From NCBI GenBank assembly GCA_017390585.1, contig JAFPBB010000072.1:1-45625 (forward strand): DNA of 45,625 nucleotides, given 5' to 3'. This DNA is from Tidjanibacter sp. (GTDB lineage: Bacteria > Bacteroidota > Bacteroidia > Bacteroidales > Rikenellaceae). Numbering within the stretch: position 1 is the stretch's first letter; the number at the start of each line of letters is the position of its first letter. A program made the position numbers and the translations under genes. This document shows positions 1-8,539 of the stretch, piece after piece. The notes beneath the pieces were generated by a model. The model was not told the DNA's origin and did not search any database. It saw only the letters and a list, made by a program, of their open reading frames with translations.

Positions 1-660
1 CTAATACTACAAGCCCTCAAAGCCTTCATCGGGGGTGTGATACTCATAGGTCTACTCATATTCCTACCCGCCGGAACATTGCACTTCCCCGGAGGATGGC
101 GACTTATGGGAGCACTCTTCGGACCCATCCTCATCCTCGGAGTAGTACTCCTTCTCCGCAATCCAGAGCTGCTGCAAAAGAGATTGTCGGCCAAGGAGAA
201 GGAGGGCGAGCAGAGAGTTGTGGTTGCGCTCTCGGGGGTGATGTTTCTGGTCGCATTTATCGTCGCAGGACTGGATTATCGCTATGGTTGGAGCGCGCTG
301 CCCGAATGGTTGTCGTGGCTGGGAGTGGGTCTGTTCCTGCTCTCCTATCTGCTCTACGCCGAGGTGATGAGGGAGAACGCCTATCTCTCGCGCACGATTG
401 AGGTGCAGGAGGGGCAACGGGTTGTGGATAGCGGACTCTATGGCATTGTTCGTCACCCGATGTATGGGGCCACGTTGCTGATGTTTCTCTCAATGCCGCT
501 CATTCTTGGGTCGCTCTACTCATTGATTGTTATGCTTGCCTACATTCCCATCATTGGGGCTCGAATGCGAAATGAGGAGAGGGTTCTTGAGGCGGGCTTG
601 GAGGGCTACAAGGAGTATAAGCAGAAAGTGCGCTATAAGGTCATTCCGCTGATTTGGTAG
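1..660 (+). CDS. ICMT/PEMT-family membrane methyltransferase, 5' end outside window
   Basis: This is an integral-membrane protein of the isoprenylcysteine carboxyl methyltransferase / phospholipid N-methyltransferase type. The visible reading frame is open from base 1 (LILQALKAFIGG precedes the GTG at 37), so the true start lies upstream and the gene is truncated by the window edge. Several hydrophobic segments are followed by the family signature GLYGIVRHPMYGATLL, where the RHP and Tyr belong to the SAM-binding part, and by a C-terminal NEERVLE...YKEYKQKVRYKVIP tail. The substrate cannot be told from sequence; bacterial members act on lipids or small isoprenoid-like molecules. No obvious terminator follows, and the next gene has its own promoter. 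Confidence 0.85.
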   Translation, partial: LILQALKAFIGGVILIGLLIFLPAGTLHFPGGWRLMGALFGPILILGVVLLLRNPELLQKRLSAKEKEGEQRVVVALSGVMFLVAFIVAGLDYRYGWSALPEWLSWLGVGLFLLSYLLYAEVMRENAYLSRTIEVQEGQRVVDSGLYGIVRHPMYGATLLMFLSMPLILGSLYSLIVMLAYIPIIGARMRNEERVLEAGLEGYKEYKQKVRYKVIPLIW

Positions 661-845
661 CGGGAGGATTGCTGTTTTCTCTATTTTGGGAGCATCACAC
701 ATCCCACACACGGTCGTCGCCCCACTCTATCTACTGCCACCTAAGCAGACCCAACATTGCTTCACCATTGGGGGAGAGTTCTTCTCCGCCCTGACATCCG
801 TATGTCAAAATGGGCGTGATTGGCGCCGAAATTGTGGCGTGCGTC

Positions 846-876
846 TTGCAAATCCGGATTAAAAAACGTACATTTG
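846..876 (+). promoter_or_regulatory. Bacteroidota-type promoter of the nfeD-SPFH operon
   Basis: TTG at 846-848 and TACATTTG at 869-876 are separated by 20 bp. This fits the Bacteroidota sigma-ABfr consensus of a -33 TTTG and a -7 TAnnTTTG. Transcription would start near 882, about 25 nt before the nfeD ATG. The position shows that the in-frame ATG at 810 lies upstream of the promoter and is not the start. The rest of 661-905 shows no gene. Confidence 0.8.
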
Positions 877-905
877 TAGAAACCTTAAATAAATACCGAA
901 ACACT

Positions 906-1331
906 ATGGATAGTTGGCACATTTGGGCTATTATAGCCATTGTACTTGTTGTTGGCGAGATTCTCACCTCGGGCTTTGCACTCATCTGTTTTGCTGTGGG
1001 TGCCATTGGCGGAGCCATTGGCGCAGCTGCCGGCGCATCGCTTGAGTGGCAGCTCGGCATCTTTGCCATTGCCACATTTGTGGCCTTCTTGGCCGTGAGG
1101 CCCTTGCTCAAGAAGCTCTCTTCGAAGGACCAGATTCAGACCAATGCCGACGCCCTGATTGGCCGCACAGGCAGGGTTGTGGAGAGAATTGAGGTGGGCG
1201 GCACGGGTCGCGTGGCTGTTGATGGCGACATCTGGCAGGCCGAGACCACCGAGCAGACCGACGTGGTTGTGGGTGAGAAGGTGGAGATTGTCTCCCGCGA
1301 GAGCATCATCCTCACCGTTAAGCGCAAATAG
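906..1331 (+). CDS. NfeD-like membrane protein
   Basis: This 141-residue protein has an N-terminal hydrophobic part (about residues 5-65, two to three helices rich in Gly/Ala) and a soluble C-terminal OB-fold-like beta domain (about residues 78-141, beginning ALIGRTGRV and ending SIILTVKRK). That is the layout of short NfeD proteins, which partner stomatin-type SPFH proteins in membrane microdomains. The ATG at 906 is chosen because it sits just downstream of a good promoter; a longer in-frame start at 810 would precede that promoter. The next gene, 31 nt downstream, is an SPFH protein, the usual partner, so the pair is very likely one operon. Confidence 0.9.
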   Translation: MDSWHIWAIIAIVLVVGEILTSGFALICFAVGAIGGAIGAAAGASLEWQLGIFAIATFVAFLAVRPLLKKLSSKDQIQTNADALIGRTGRVVERIEVGGTGRVAVDGDIWQAETTEQTDVVVGEKVEIVSRESIILTVKRK

Positions 1332-1362
1332 TCATTTTAACCTTTAACAAAAAAATAGAATT

Positions 1363-2352
1363 ATGGAAATCGGAACACTGACTGTCATCATCGCCTTGGT
1401 CGGCATCGTTGTAGTCTATGTACTCTCGGGCCTGACCATTGTGCAGCAGAGCGAGACCTGCATTGTCGAGCGACTCGGCAAGTACAACAAGACGCTCAAC
1501 TCGGGTATCAACATCATCTGGCCCATCCTCGAGAAGCCACGACGCATCTACACCCGCCACTCCCAGCAGGATTGGAACGGCAACGTTGTTGTCACCTTCC
1601 GCTACACCCCTCGTATCGACCTCCGCGAGCAGGTCTACGACTTCCCCGAGCAGAATGTTATCACGAAGGATAATGTGACCACCCGCATCAATGCACTGCT
1701 CTACTTCCAGATTGTCGACCCCGTGAAGGCTGTGTATGAGATCAACAACCTCCCCAACGCAATCGAGAAGCTGACCCAGACCACCCTGCGTAACGTCATC
1801 GGCGAGTTGGAACTCGACGAGACCCTCACCTCGCGCGACACCATCAACGCCAAGTTGCGTAACGTGCTCGACGAGGCCACCAACAAGTGGGGCGTGAAGG
1901 TCAACCGCGTGGAGCTTCAGGACATCACTCCTCCCTCCACCGTGCGCGACGCAATGGAGCAGCAGATGCAGGCCGAGCGTGAGAGGCGTGCGAAGATTCT
2001 CCGCGCCGAGGGTGAGAAACAGTCGGCCATTCTCTCTTCGGAGGGCGAGAAGCAGTCGCAGATCAACTACGCAGCCGCCGAGAAGGAGGCACAGGTGCTG
2101 AAGGCTCAGGGTGAGGCCGAGGCCAAAGTGCTTCAGGCCAACGCCGAGGCAGAGGCTATCCGTCTGGTGAGCAACGCCATTGCCAACACCAAGACCGACC
2201 CCGCCACCTACCTCCTTGCAGTGAAATATATCGAGACCCTGCGCGAGATGGCCAGCGGTCAGGATAGCAAAACCGTCTATATGCCCTACGAGGCCAGCTC
2301 GGTGCTTGGCTCCTTGGGAGGCATCAAGGATCTCTTCCCCGGCACCAAGTAG
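1363..2352 (+). CDS. SPFH/stomatin-like protein (paraslipin, QmcA type)
   Basis: This 329-residue membrane-anchored protein has an N-terminal transmembrane segment (about residues 6-26), then an SPFH/Band-7 domain beginning at the typical IVQQSETCIVERLGKY stretch. The conserved VTTRINALLYFQIVDP and GVKVNRVELQDITPP segments are present, followed by a long Ala/Glu-rich coiled coil (about residues 200-265). The length and order match bacterial paraslipins such as QmcA, which form oligomeric scaffolds at the membrane and help membrane protein quality control. It lies directly after an nfeD-like gene, the standard pairing. A strong hairpin follows at 2382-2415. Confidence 0.93.
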   Translation: MEIGTLTVIIALVGIVVVYVLSGLTIVQQSETCIVERLGKYNKTLNSGINIIWPILEKPRRIYTRHSQQDWNGNVVVTFRYTPRIDLREQVYDFPEQNVITKDNVTTRINALLYFQIVDPVKAVYEINNLPNAIEKLTQTTLRNVIGELELDETLTSRDTINAKLRNVLDEATNKWGVKVNRVELQDITPPSTVRDAMEQQMQAERERRAKILRAEGEKQSAILSSEGEKQSQINYAAAEKEAQVLKAQGEAEAKVLQANAEAEAIRLVSNAIANTKTDPATYLLAVKYIETLREMASGQDSKTVYMPYEASSVLGSLGGIKDLFPGTK

Positions 2353-2381
2353 CCCCAAAAAGAGACTCCATATCACAGAAA

Positions 2382-2415
2382 ACGGAGCCGCCGAAATGTA
2401 TTTCGGCGGCTCCGT
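2382..2415 (+). terminator. Perfect 15-bp hairpin after SPFH gene
   Basis: ACGGAGCCGCCGAAA (2382-2396) and TTTCGGCGGCTCCGT (2401-2415) pair perfectly around a 4-nt loop (TGTA). There is no clean T-run on either side, but the stem is strong and sits 30 nt after the stop codon. The next gene has its own promoter, so this is best read as the end of the nfeD-SPFH operon. Confidence 0.75.
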
Positions 2416-2461
2416 TGCATTACCCCACCATCAAATGGGAGAAAAAAATGTTGCGAAGGTA

Positions 2462-2491
2462 TTGGAATTTCAAAAAAAGGGAGTACCTTTG
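2462..2491 (+). promoter_or_regulatory. Bacteroidota-type promoter of the second SPFH operon
   Basis: TTG at 2462-2464 and TACCTTTG at 2484-2491 are separated by 19 bp, matching the -33/-7 consensus of the phylum. It would give a leader of roughly 75 nt before the ATG at 2572. Just after it lies the direct repeat TGATATCAT TGTGATATCAT (about 2492-2512), which could be an operator. Confidence 0.8.
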
Positions 2492-2571
2492 TGATATCAT
2501 TGTGATATCATTTTGCAAAACACAACAACAATTAACTTATATTTACTTTAACCCCTAACACAAAAACAACT

Positions 2572-3531
2572 ATGGAGAACAAAGAGTACAAATTCAATGG
2601 TTTTAGGATGAGTGGTTTCCTGGGCCTTCTGATGATTTTCGCCCTCATCGGCGTTTCGATTTGGGATTTTGCCACCCTTGTGGGCGATGAGGCCCCCATC
2701 ATCGGCATTGTGGGCATCTGCCTTGCCAGCATCTTCAGCGCCGGCTTCCGCACCCTGGAGCCCAATCAGGCTCGCGCTATGGTCTTCTTCGGTAAGTACA
2801 AAGGCACCTTCACCGACGAGGGTTTCTGGTGGACCAACCCCTTCTACAACGCCAAGGCCGTGTCGTTCCGCGCACGCAACCTCAATGCCGACGCCATCAA
2901 GGTGAACGACAAGACCGGCAACCCCATTATGATTGGTCTGGTGGTGGTGTGGAAGGTGAAAGATACCTACAAGGCACTCTTTGAGATCGACTCGCAGACA
3001 ATGACTTCGAGCGTGAAAATCGACAAGAAAGGTGAGGTTGAGAGCGTGGGCGCTCTGGCCGGTCGTATGATGGCCTTCGAGAGCTTCGTGAGGGTTCAGT
3101 CCGATGCTGCACTGCGCCAGGTGGCAGGTATGTATGCCTACGACAACAACGCTGCGGGCGACAAGAATGAGCTCACCCTGCGTAGCGGCGCCGACGAGAT
3201 CAACGAGTTCCTTCGCAAGACCCTCAATGAGAGGTTGGAGATTGCGGGTATCGAGGCTGTGGAGGCACGCATCAACTACCTCGCCTATGCTCCCGAGATT
3301 GCAGCCGTGATGTTGCGCCGCCAGCAGGCCGACGCCATCATCAGCGCAAGGGAGAAGATTGTGGAGGGTGCAGTTTCTATGGTCCATATGGCCCTCGACA
3401 AGCTCAAATCGGAGGGCGTTGTGGAGCTCGACGAGGAGCGCAAGGCCGCAATGGTCAGCAACCTCCTGGTGGTGCTGTGCGCCGACGAGAGTGCCCAGCC
3501 CGTGGTGAACACCGGCAGTCTCTACAATTAG
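2572..3531 (+). CDS. SPFH domain membrane protein
   Basis: This 319-residue protein has two N-terminal hydrophobic segments (about residues 15-35 and 39-58) and then an SPFH/Band-7 domain starting at [19 protein letters not shown]. The region [22 protein letters not shown] is the typical core of the domain, and the C-terminal half is helical ([20 protein letters not shown]). It differs from the paraslipin upstream in having a double membrane anchor and a Trp/Asn-rich [17 protein letters not shown] segment. It heads a short operon with a ribbon-helix-helix protein and a CPBP protease. SPFH proteins scaffold membrane proteases and other partners; its own partner is not shown by sequence. Confidence 0.9.
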   Translation: MENKEYKFNGFRMSGFLGLLMIFALIGVSIWDFATLVGDEAPIIGIVGICLASIFSAGFRTLEPNQARAMVFFGKYKGTFTDEGFWWTNPFYNAKAVSFRARNLNADAIKVNDKTGNPIMIGLVVVWKVKDTYKALFEIDSQTMTSSVKIDKKGEVESVGALAGRMMAFESFVRVQSDAALRQVAGMYAYDNNAAGDKNELTLRSGADEINEFLRKTLNERLEIAGIEAVEARINYLAYAPEIAAVMLRRQQADAIISAREKIVEGAVSMVHMALDKLKSEGVVELDEERKAAMVSNLLVVLCADESAQPVVNTGSLYN

Positions 3532-3579
3532 TCACGGCGACACCTATAAACTAAAGAATCCCAACAAAAGGCAAAATTT

Positions 3580-3768
3580 ATGGCGAAGGATAACACTACA
3601 AAGAGTTTTGTGCTCCGCGTGGATGAGGCGACTATGGATGCTCTGGAGAAGTGGGCAGCCGACGAGTTTCGCAGCATCAACGGCCAGTTGCAGTGGATAA
3701 TCGCCGAGGCGCTCCGCAAGAGTGGCCGCAAACCCAAGACTCCCAAATCCCCCGACTCGAAAGAATAG
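3580..3768 (+). CDS. Small Arc-like ribbon-helix-helix protein
   Basis: This 62-residue protein reads like an Arc/MetJ ribbon-helix-helix DNA-binding domain. A short beta strand (KSFVLRVDE) is followed by helix 1 (ATMDALEKWAADEF) and a turn with helix 2 (SINGQLQWIIAEALRK), then a basic Pro/Lys tail. Such proteins bind DNA as dimers through the N-terminal strands. It lies 48 nt after the SPFH gene and 58 nt before the CPBP gene, and a hairpin at 3774-3799 follows. The family is clear in outline; the regulated target is unknown, though autoregulation of this operon is the simplest guess. Confidence 0.85.
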   Translation: MAKDNTTKSFVLRVDEATMDALEKWAADEFRSINGQLQWIIAEALRKSGRKPKTPKSPDSKE

Positions 3769-3773
3769 CAAAT

Positions 3774-3799
3774 GGTGGGTGCCCCACAAGGCACCCACC
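3774..3799 (+). terminator. GC-rich hairpin between the RHH and CPBP genes
   Basis: GGTGGGTGCC (3774-3783) pairs perfectly with GGCACCCACC (3790-3799) around a 6-nt loop. No T-run follows and the next start is only 28 nt away, so it may be an attenuator or an mRNA-processing/stability element rather than a full terminator. Confidence 0.55.
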
Positions 3800-3826
3800 T
3801 CCTAACACCCCAAAAAACGAAAACCA

Positions 3827-4804
3827 ATGAAAAAGGCGCTTATTTACGCTGCAGCACTCTGCGGCATTAGTTGGATTGCGGCACTTGTCTTCCACCTCAC
3901 CACTGGCTTCACCGGCTCGGAGGGAGGTTTGGATGCCATTGGCCAATATCGCAAATTTGCAATGTTTTATATGTTCCTGCCCGCCATCGTGGCTCTCATC
4001 TTCAGGGCCTTGGAGGGTAGGGGTACAGTTAGTCGCCCCCACGCCCTGCGCGTGAAGCTGAGCTTCGGCAACGACCCTATGCTCAAGTTCCGCCCCCGCT
4101 GGAGCTGGCTGGTGGGCATCCTGATAGTTCCTGCTTGGGTAGCTCTCTCGATTGCCATCTCCTCGCTCTTTGCGGAGGTGGTGGGTATGAAGGAGGGCAC
4201 GCTGGCCTTGGCGGCAGCAAGCGGCGCAGCCAACCTCACCGAGGAGGCTATGGCCGGATATGATATGCTCACCGACGGAATGATGCTTGCCATCACCCTC
4301 CTCTCGGGCCTCTTTGCGGGAGTGACCATCAATGCACTCTTCACCTTTGGCGAGGAGTATGGCTGGAGGGCCTATATGGTCGATGCGCTGCGTGGCAAGA
4401 AGTTCCTCCCCTCGGCACTTCTGATTGGCTTGGTGTGGGGTTTGTGGCACTTCCCCCTGATTCTTATGGGCCACAACAACTACCCCAACCGCCCCGTGGG
4501 CGTGGCTGCGATGGTGCTCTTCTGCGTGCTGGCAGGCATTGTGGAGCTCTACTTCGTCTGCAAGAGCGGCACTATGTGGCCTGCGGTCTTCATCCACGGA
4601 GTCATCAACGCCATTGCGGGCATAGGAGTGATAATGATTCCTGCGGGCAATGCGCTTCTCACGGGAATGACGGGCCTTGCGGGTGCAGGGGCCACGTTGG
4701 TAGTGATTGCTCTGTTGTGGCTCTACGACCGCCACATCAGCCGCGACAACATCTTTGGCTCCACTCTGGGCCACTCGCTCAACCGCGCCAACCCCGAAGA
4801 ATAG
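3827..4804 (+). CDS. CPBP-family intramembrane metalloprotease
   Basis: This 325-residue polytopic membrane protein is of the CPBP (CAAX protease and bacteriocin-processing, Abi) family. All three catalytic motifs are visible: FGEEYGWR (E176, E177, R181), LVWGLWHFP (H208) and FIHGVINA (H257, N261). Seven to eight hydrophobic segments surround them. Bacterial members cleave or protect against small peptides, or act in membrane protein processing; the substrate here is not known. It is third in the operon after an SPFH protein and a ribbon-helix-helix protein, which suggests a membrane protease held by an SPFH scaffold. A UUCG-loop terminator follows immediately. Confidence 0.93.
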   Translation: MKKALIYAAALCGISWIAALVFHLTTGFTGSEGGLDAIGQYRKFAMFYMFLPAIVALIFRALEGRGTVSRPHALRVKLSFGNDPMLKFRPRWSWLVGILIVPAWVALSIAISSLFAEVVGMKEGTLALAAASGAANLTEEAMAGYDMLTDGMMLAITLLSGLFAGVTINALFTFGEEYGWRAYMVDALRGKKFLPSALLIGLVWGLWHFPLILMGHNNYPNRPVGVAAMVLFCVLAGIVELYFVCKSGTMWPAVFIHGVINAIAGIGVIMIPAGNALLTGMTGLAGAGATLVVIALLWLYDRHISRDNIFGSTLGHSLNRANPEE

Positions 4805-4805
4805 G

Positions 4806-4830
4806 AAAAGTGCCCTTCGGGGCACTTTTT
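4806..4830 (+). terminator. Rho-independent terminator with UUCG tetraloop
   Basis: AAAAGTGCCC (4806-4815) and GGGCACTTTT (4820-4829) pair perfectly around TTCG, the very stable C(UUCG)G tetraloop, and the right arm runs into T residues to 4830. It begins two bases after the CPBP stop codon. Confidence 0.92.
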
Positions 4831-4852
4831 CGTAAAAAATATTAGGAAAAAG

Positions 4853-4881
4853 TTGCAATTATATATATATATATATATTAG
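4853..4881 (+). promoter_or_regulatory. Putative promoter whose spacer is a (TA)n tract
   Basis: A -33-like TTG at 4853-4855 is followed after 18 bp by TATATTAG (4874-4881), one mismatch from the -7 consensus TAnnTTTG. The spacer is almost wholly an uninterrupted AT dinucleotide run (4860-4879). Gain or loss of units would change the spacer by 2 bp steps. The site is 30 nt upstream of the barrel gene, and a strong terminator lies just before it, so this gap must hold the promoter. Confidence 0.5.
4860..4879 (+). repeat. AT dinucleotide microsatellite, about 10 units
   Basis: Nine uninterrupted AT units fill 4861-4878, with a T on each side. It is the longest simple dinucleotide tract noticed in the window, and it sits in the short gap between a terminator and an outer-membrane protein gene. 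Confidence 0.9.
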
Positions 4882-4910
4882 CGGCGATTTTCACAAACAA
4901 CACAACGATT

Positions 4911-7340
4911 ATGAAAAAATTACTCACCTCAATCTTCGCCCTGCTCGTGGTGCTCACCGCCACTGCGCAGCAACCCCAATCCACCCTCTCGGGTCAAATT
5001 GTCGACTCCCAGAGTAACCCCATCCCCTACGCATCGCTCCTGCTCACCCCCGAGGGAGAGAGTTTCACCCCCGGGAGCCCCAACCACCAAGGTGGCGTGA
5101 GCGACACCGATGGCCGTTTCACCTTCACCGCCCCCGATGGCAACTATCAGCTCGAGATAAGCTGCGTGGGCTACGAAACCTCCACCCACACCTTCGCCAT
5201 CGCCGGCACCACCAACCTCGGCCCCATCCCCCTCACCGAATCACCCGAGATCATCGAAGCCATCGTCACCACAGCCTCCTACATTCGTCGTGAGGCCGAC
5301 CGTTTCGTGATGACCAACCTCTCCGAGAGCGCCCTCGCCAAGGGACGCGACAGCTACGAGCTGCTCAAGCTCGCCCCCGGTGTGTGGGCCGACGACAACG
5401 GCTCCATCTCCATCAATGGCAAGAGCGGTGCAAAGGTGCTCATCAATGAGCGCGAGGTGCGTATGACCAACGAGCAACTGATGTCCTACCTCCGTTCGCT
5501 CCCCGCAGAGAACCTCCAGAGGATTGAGATCATCCCCCAGAGCGGCGCCGACTTCGACGCCGACAGCTCGGCGGGCGTCATCAAAATCACCCTGCGTCGT
5601 CAGCGCGACGGGGGCACCACGGGTAGCGTGTCGCTCGCTTGGCTCGGCTCCACCACCACCCCCAGCTACAACCTCTCCCCCAGCGCCAACATCAACCACA
5701 AGAGCGGCCCCCTGAACCTCTACGGCAACATCAACCTCGCCGACTACAACGTGGGCTACACCGACGATGTGATCACCAGGGAGAGCACCCACTACGACAA
5801 CGGTGCCGAGCTCAACTCCACCACCTCAATAGAGAGCGCCAAGAGGTCGGGAGGCGGCATGTTGGGAGCCATCTGGGACCTCTCGGAGCGCAGCAGCCTC
5901 GGTGTGGAGTACAATATGTGGCACAACCCCGCAACGCCCGACATCACCCACAGCACCCTCGACTACACCCTCGGCACCCTCGCCGAGCACCACGAGAGCC
6001 GCTATGAGCAGTTGCGTAGGGCCACACACCAATCCGTAACGGCCAACTACATCCTCTCGCTCGACGACCAGGGCTCCACCTTCAAGCTCATTGCCGACTG
6101 GGCCAACAACAACACTCGAGCCCAAAACAACAACTCGGATCGCGCCGTAGTGACCCACGCAGCTGTGGCGGGCAATCCCATCGACTCCCTCTATCGCAAC
6201 AGCTCCGTGGCCGACTACTCCTACTACACCCTCACAGCCGCCGTGGAGAAGAGGCTCGATGAGGCCTCCACCCTCTCCTTTGGTGCGAAATACACCCTCA
6301 CCGACAACTTCAGCACCACCGACTACGACTACAAACGCGGCGACGAATGGGTGGAGCTCGACGACTACAACACCACCACCGACTACCGCGAGCACATCGC
6401 CGCCCTCTATGGCATCTACTCCACGCGCCTCACCTCCGGACTCTCCCTCTCGGCGGGTCTGCGTGGCGAGTACACAGCCCTCCCCGCACTCAATCAGAAG
6501 TATGTGAGTCTCTTCCCCCATCTGAACGCCTCGATGCCCCTGAATCCCACCCAGACAGTCATTCTCGCAGGCTCCTACAAGAGGAGCATCCGTCGTCCCT
6601 CGTTCTGGAATATGAACCCCGTACGCACCCAGCTCTCGGAGTACTCATACCAAGTGGGCAACCCCAATCTGCTGCCCGTCTACGGCCACGAGCTCACCCT
6701 CTCGAGCGTTCTCTTCTACCGCTACACCCTCACCCTCGGTGCCTACCTGCAGGATGGCATCATCTCCCAGCTCTCGATGGTGGACGAAGCCGACCCCTCG
6801 GGCCGCACCCTCAAGTATATCCACGAGAATCTCAACAACGTCTATCAATACTACGTTCAACTCTCCGTGCCCGCGCAGCTCACCTCCTGGTGGAACCTCA
6901 ACGGCAACCTGCTCGGCGTGATGCTCGACCAGCGCATCAAGGCCTCCGACGCACTCGACCGCACCTTCACCATCCAGGCCTATGCTGTGAACACCTTCAT
7001 TCTGCCCCGTAGTTGGTATGTCGACGTCACGGCCAACTATATGAGCGACGCCAAGGTGGGCAACCTCAAGCAACTCGCCAGCGGCAACGTGAGCCTCGCA
7101 GTCAAGAAGATGTGTCTCGACAACCGACTCACACTCTCCCTCTCACTCAACAACCTGCTCGACACCTCCCACCAGAACGTCATCTCCGAAGGTGTCGGCT
7201 TCAGCAAAACCCTCTACTCGCCCAGCATCTGGGTGCGTAGTATCAACATCGGCATCCGCTACAATTTCCAGAGTGGCAAGGCCTTCAAAGCCCGCACTCT
7301 CGAGAGTGGCGCCGCCGATGAGAAGAGCAGGATGAACTAA
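4911..7340 (+). CDS. TonB-dependent-receptor-like outer membrane barrel with carboxypeptidase-like N-domain
   Basis: This 809-residue outer-membrane protein has a signal peptide (residues 1-19, cleavage after TATA). A carboxypeptidase-regulatory-like domain (about 24-112, STLSGQIVDSQSNPIPYASL to IPLTE) leads into a plug-like region (about 118-228, with KVLINEREVRMT and LQRIEIIPQSGADFDAD) and a long beta-barrel of the OMP_b-brl_3 type (about 235-790, with many alternating aromatic strands). The family resembles SusC/TonB receptors but is shorter and lacks a SusD partner nearby. The ligand is unknown. Its upstream region contains a (TA)n tract within the presumed promoter, so expression may vary between cells. 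Confidence 0.88.
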   Translation: MKKLLTSIFALLVVLTATAQQPQSTLSGQIVDSQSNPIPYASLLLTPEGESFTPGSPNHQGGVSDTDGRFTFTAPDGNYQLEISCVGYETSTHTFAIAGTTNLGPIPLTESPEIIEAIVTTASYIRREADRFVMTNLSESALAKGRDSYELLKLAPGVWADDNGSISINGKSGAKVLINEREVRMTNEQLMSYLRSLPAENLQRIEIIPQSGADFDADSSAGVIKITLRRQRDGGTTGSVSLAWLGSTTTPSYNLSPSANINHKSGPLNLYGNINLADYNVGYTDDVITRESTHYDNGAELNSTTSIESAKRSGGGMLGAIWDLSERSSLGVEYNMWHNPATPDITHSTLDYTLGTLAEHHESRYEQLRRATHQSVTANYILSLDDQGSTFKLIADWANNNTRAQNNNSDRAVVTHAAVAGNPIDSLYRNSSVADYSYYTLTAAVEKRLDEASTLSFGAKYTLTDNFSTTDYDYKRGDEWVELDDYNTTTDYREHIAALYGIYSTRLTSGLSLSAGLRGEYTALPALNQKYVSLFPHLNASMPLNPTQTVILAGSYKRSIRRPSFWNMNPVRTQLSEYSYQVGNPNLLPVYGHELTLSSVLFYRYTLTLGAYLQDGIISQLSMVDEADPSGRTLKYIHENLNNVYQYYVQLSVPAQLTSWWNLNGNLLGVMLDQRIKASDALDRTFTIQAYAVNTFILPRSWYVDVTANYMSDAKVGNLKQLASGNVSLAVKKMCLDNRLTLSLSLNNLLDTSHQNVISEGVGFSKTLYSPSIWVRSINIGIRYNFQSGKAFKARTLESGAADEKSRMN

Positions 7341-7469
7341 ACGGCAACGATGGGGTGAGATAATGGGCGATGCTATGTAGCCTTCAACTCACAGCAGAGT
7401 GTGGGCCCAAAAATAAGCATATTAGGCGGCCCAATATCCCTCCCAGAAACCTCCGCCCCAAGCACAAAA

Positions 7470-7502
7470 AAAAGACTCGCAGACGCTGTCTGCGAGTCTT
7501 TT
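7470..7502. terminator. Bidirectional terminator between convergent genes
   Basis: AAAAGACTCGCAGAC (7470-7484) and GTCTGCGAGTCTTTT (7488-7502) form a perfect 15-bp stem with a 3-nt loop. The stem is flanked by A-rich sequence on the left and T-rich sequence on the right, so it works in both directions. It lies between the convergent barrel and antiporter genes; nothing else is visible in 7341-7469. Confidence 0.93.
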
Positions 7503-7528
7503 CTGTTATTCCTCTTTAGCCTCCCTCT

Positions 7529-8518
7529 CTATGCGTTGGAGCCGGCAAGCAGATAGAGAGTGTAGCAAACGTAGATGGCAAAGAAGATGGCACCCTCCAC
7601 ACGGGTGATTTTGCGACGTCCAATGATGTAGGAGCTGAGCAAAACAGCCACCACAGCCGACAACACCACGCCCAAATCGAGCGGAGTGATGCCACCCATA
7701 CGCAAGGGAGTGATGGTGGAGCTTGTGCCCAAAATCAGGAGGATGTTGGCGATGTTGGAGCCGAGGATATTGCCGAGCGCAATCTGGCTCTTGCCCTTGA
7801 TGGCAGGGACAATCGAGGCGAACAACTCGGGCAACGATGTTCCGGCAGCCACCAACACAATGCCGATGACAGCGTCGCTCAGACCCACCAAATGGGCCAA
7901 CTCAATGGAGCCATCCAAAAACATATCGGCACCAAAAACAAGGCCGCCAAGTCCGGCACATACCATCAGGGCAGCCAACCACATACTAATGGGTTTCTCG
8001 GTGGTTGCGGTCTGAGATTCGGATGCAGGCTGCGCAATCGCAGCAGCAGCCTCCTTGCGTCCGCTGCGGATGACATACCACAAAAACAGACCATAGCCTG
8101 CCAAAAGAACAAAGCCGTCGATGCGAGAGATGATATTCTCGCCACGCTGCCAGAGAAATCCGTCGAGCGCCAAAATACACAGCAAAAGGGTCACGGCAAG
8201 GCAGATGGGAATATCCTTACGCTCGTTCTGCCTCGATAGGGGCAGGGGCGCAATCATACAAGTGAGACCCAAAATGGCGTAGACATTGAAGATATTGGAG
8301 CCCACGACATTACCAATCGAGACCTCGGCCTGGCCGGCCAAAGCACTCTGGAGGCTCACCACCAACTCGGGCATAGAGGTGCCAATGGCAACAATCGTCA
8401 CGCCAATCAGGAACTCCGAGACCTTCAATCTCTTGGCAATGGCCGAAGCTCCATCCGTGAGCCACGAAGCACCCACACTGAGCAGCACAATTCCTATAAG
8501 AATCTTAATTACAAACAT
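7529..8518 (-). CDS. Calcium/sodium antiporter (CaCA family, YrbG-like)
   Basis: This 329-residue polytopic inner-membrane protein has the internal two-fold repeat of cation/Ca2+ exchangers. The first alpha repeat shows AIGTSMPELVVS (about residues 45-55) with GNVVGSNIFNV. The second shows AAGTSLPELFAS with GNILGSNIANI. The acidic residues of the PEL motifs bind the cation. About ten hydrophobic helices are visible, with a charged loop between the halves (about 155-180). Family members exchange Na+ or H+ for Ca2+ at the inner membrane. The upstream gene ends 21 nt before this start, so the two are probably cotranscribed. Confidence 0.94.
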   Translation of the reverse strand: MFVIKILIGIVLLSVGASWLTDGASAIAKRLKVSEFLIGVTIVAIGTSMPELVVSLQSALAGQAEVSIGNVVGSNIFNVYAILGLTCMIAPLPLSRQNERKDIPICLAVTLLLCILALDGFLWQRGENIISRIDGFVLLAGYGLFLWYVIRSGRKEAAAAIAQPASESQTATTEKPISMWLAALMVCAGLGGLVFGADMFLDGSIELAHLVGLSDAVIGIVLVAAGTSLPELFASIVPAIKGKSQIALGNILGSNIANILLILGTSSTITPLRMGGITPLDLGVVLSAVVAVLLSSYIIGRRKITRVEGAIFFAIYVCYTLYLLAGSNA

Positions 8519-8539
8519 TTGGAACTAAATTTATTTCAA

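Noticed and set aside
810-905. Longer N-terminus for the NfeD-like protein
   Set aside because: The -33/-7 promoter at 846-876 lies inside it, so the transcript would start after that ATG.
3677-4858. A 393-codon minus-strand frame opposite the CPBP gene
   Set aside because: It crosses two terminator hairpins and has a His/Glu/Arg-rich shadow composition with no family signature.
4860-4879. AT tract considered as a replication origin element
   Set aside because: No DnaA-box cluster or replication gene is nearby; its place in a promoter gap is a better explanation.
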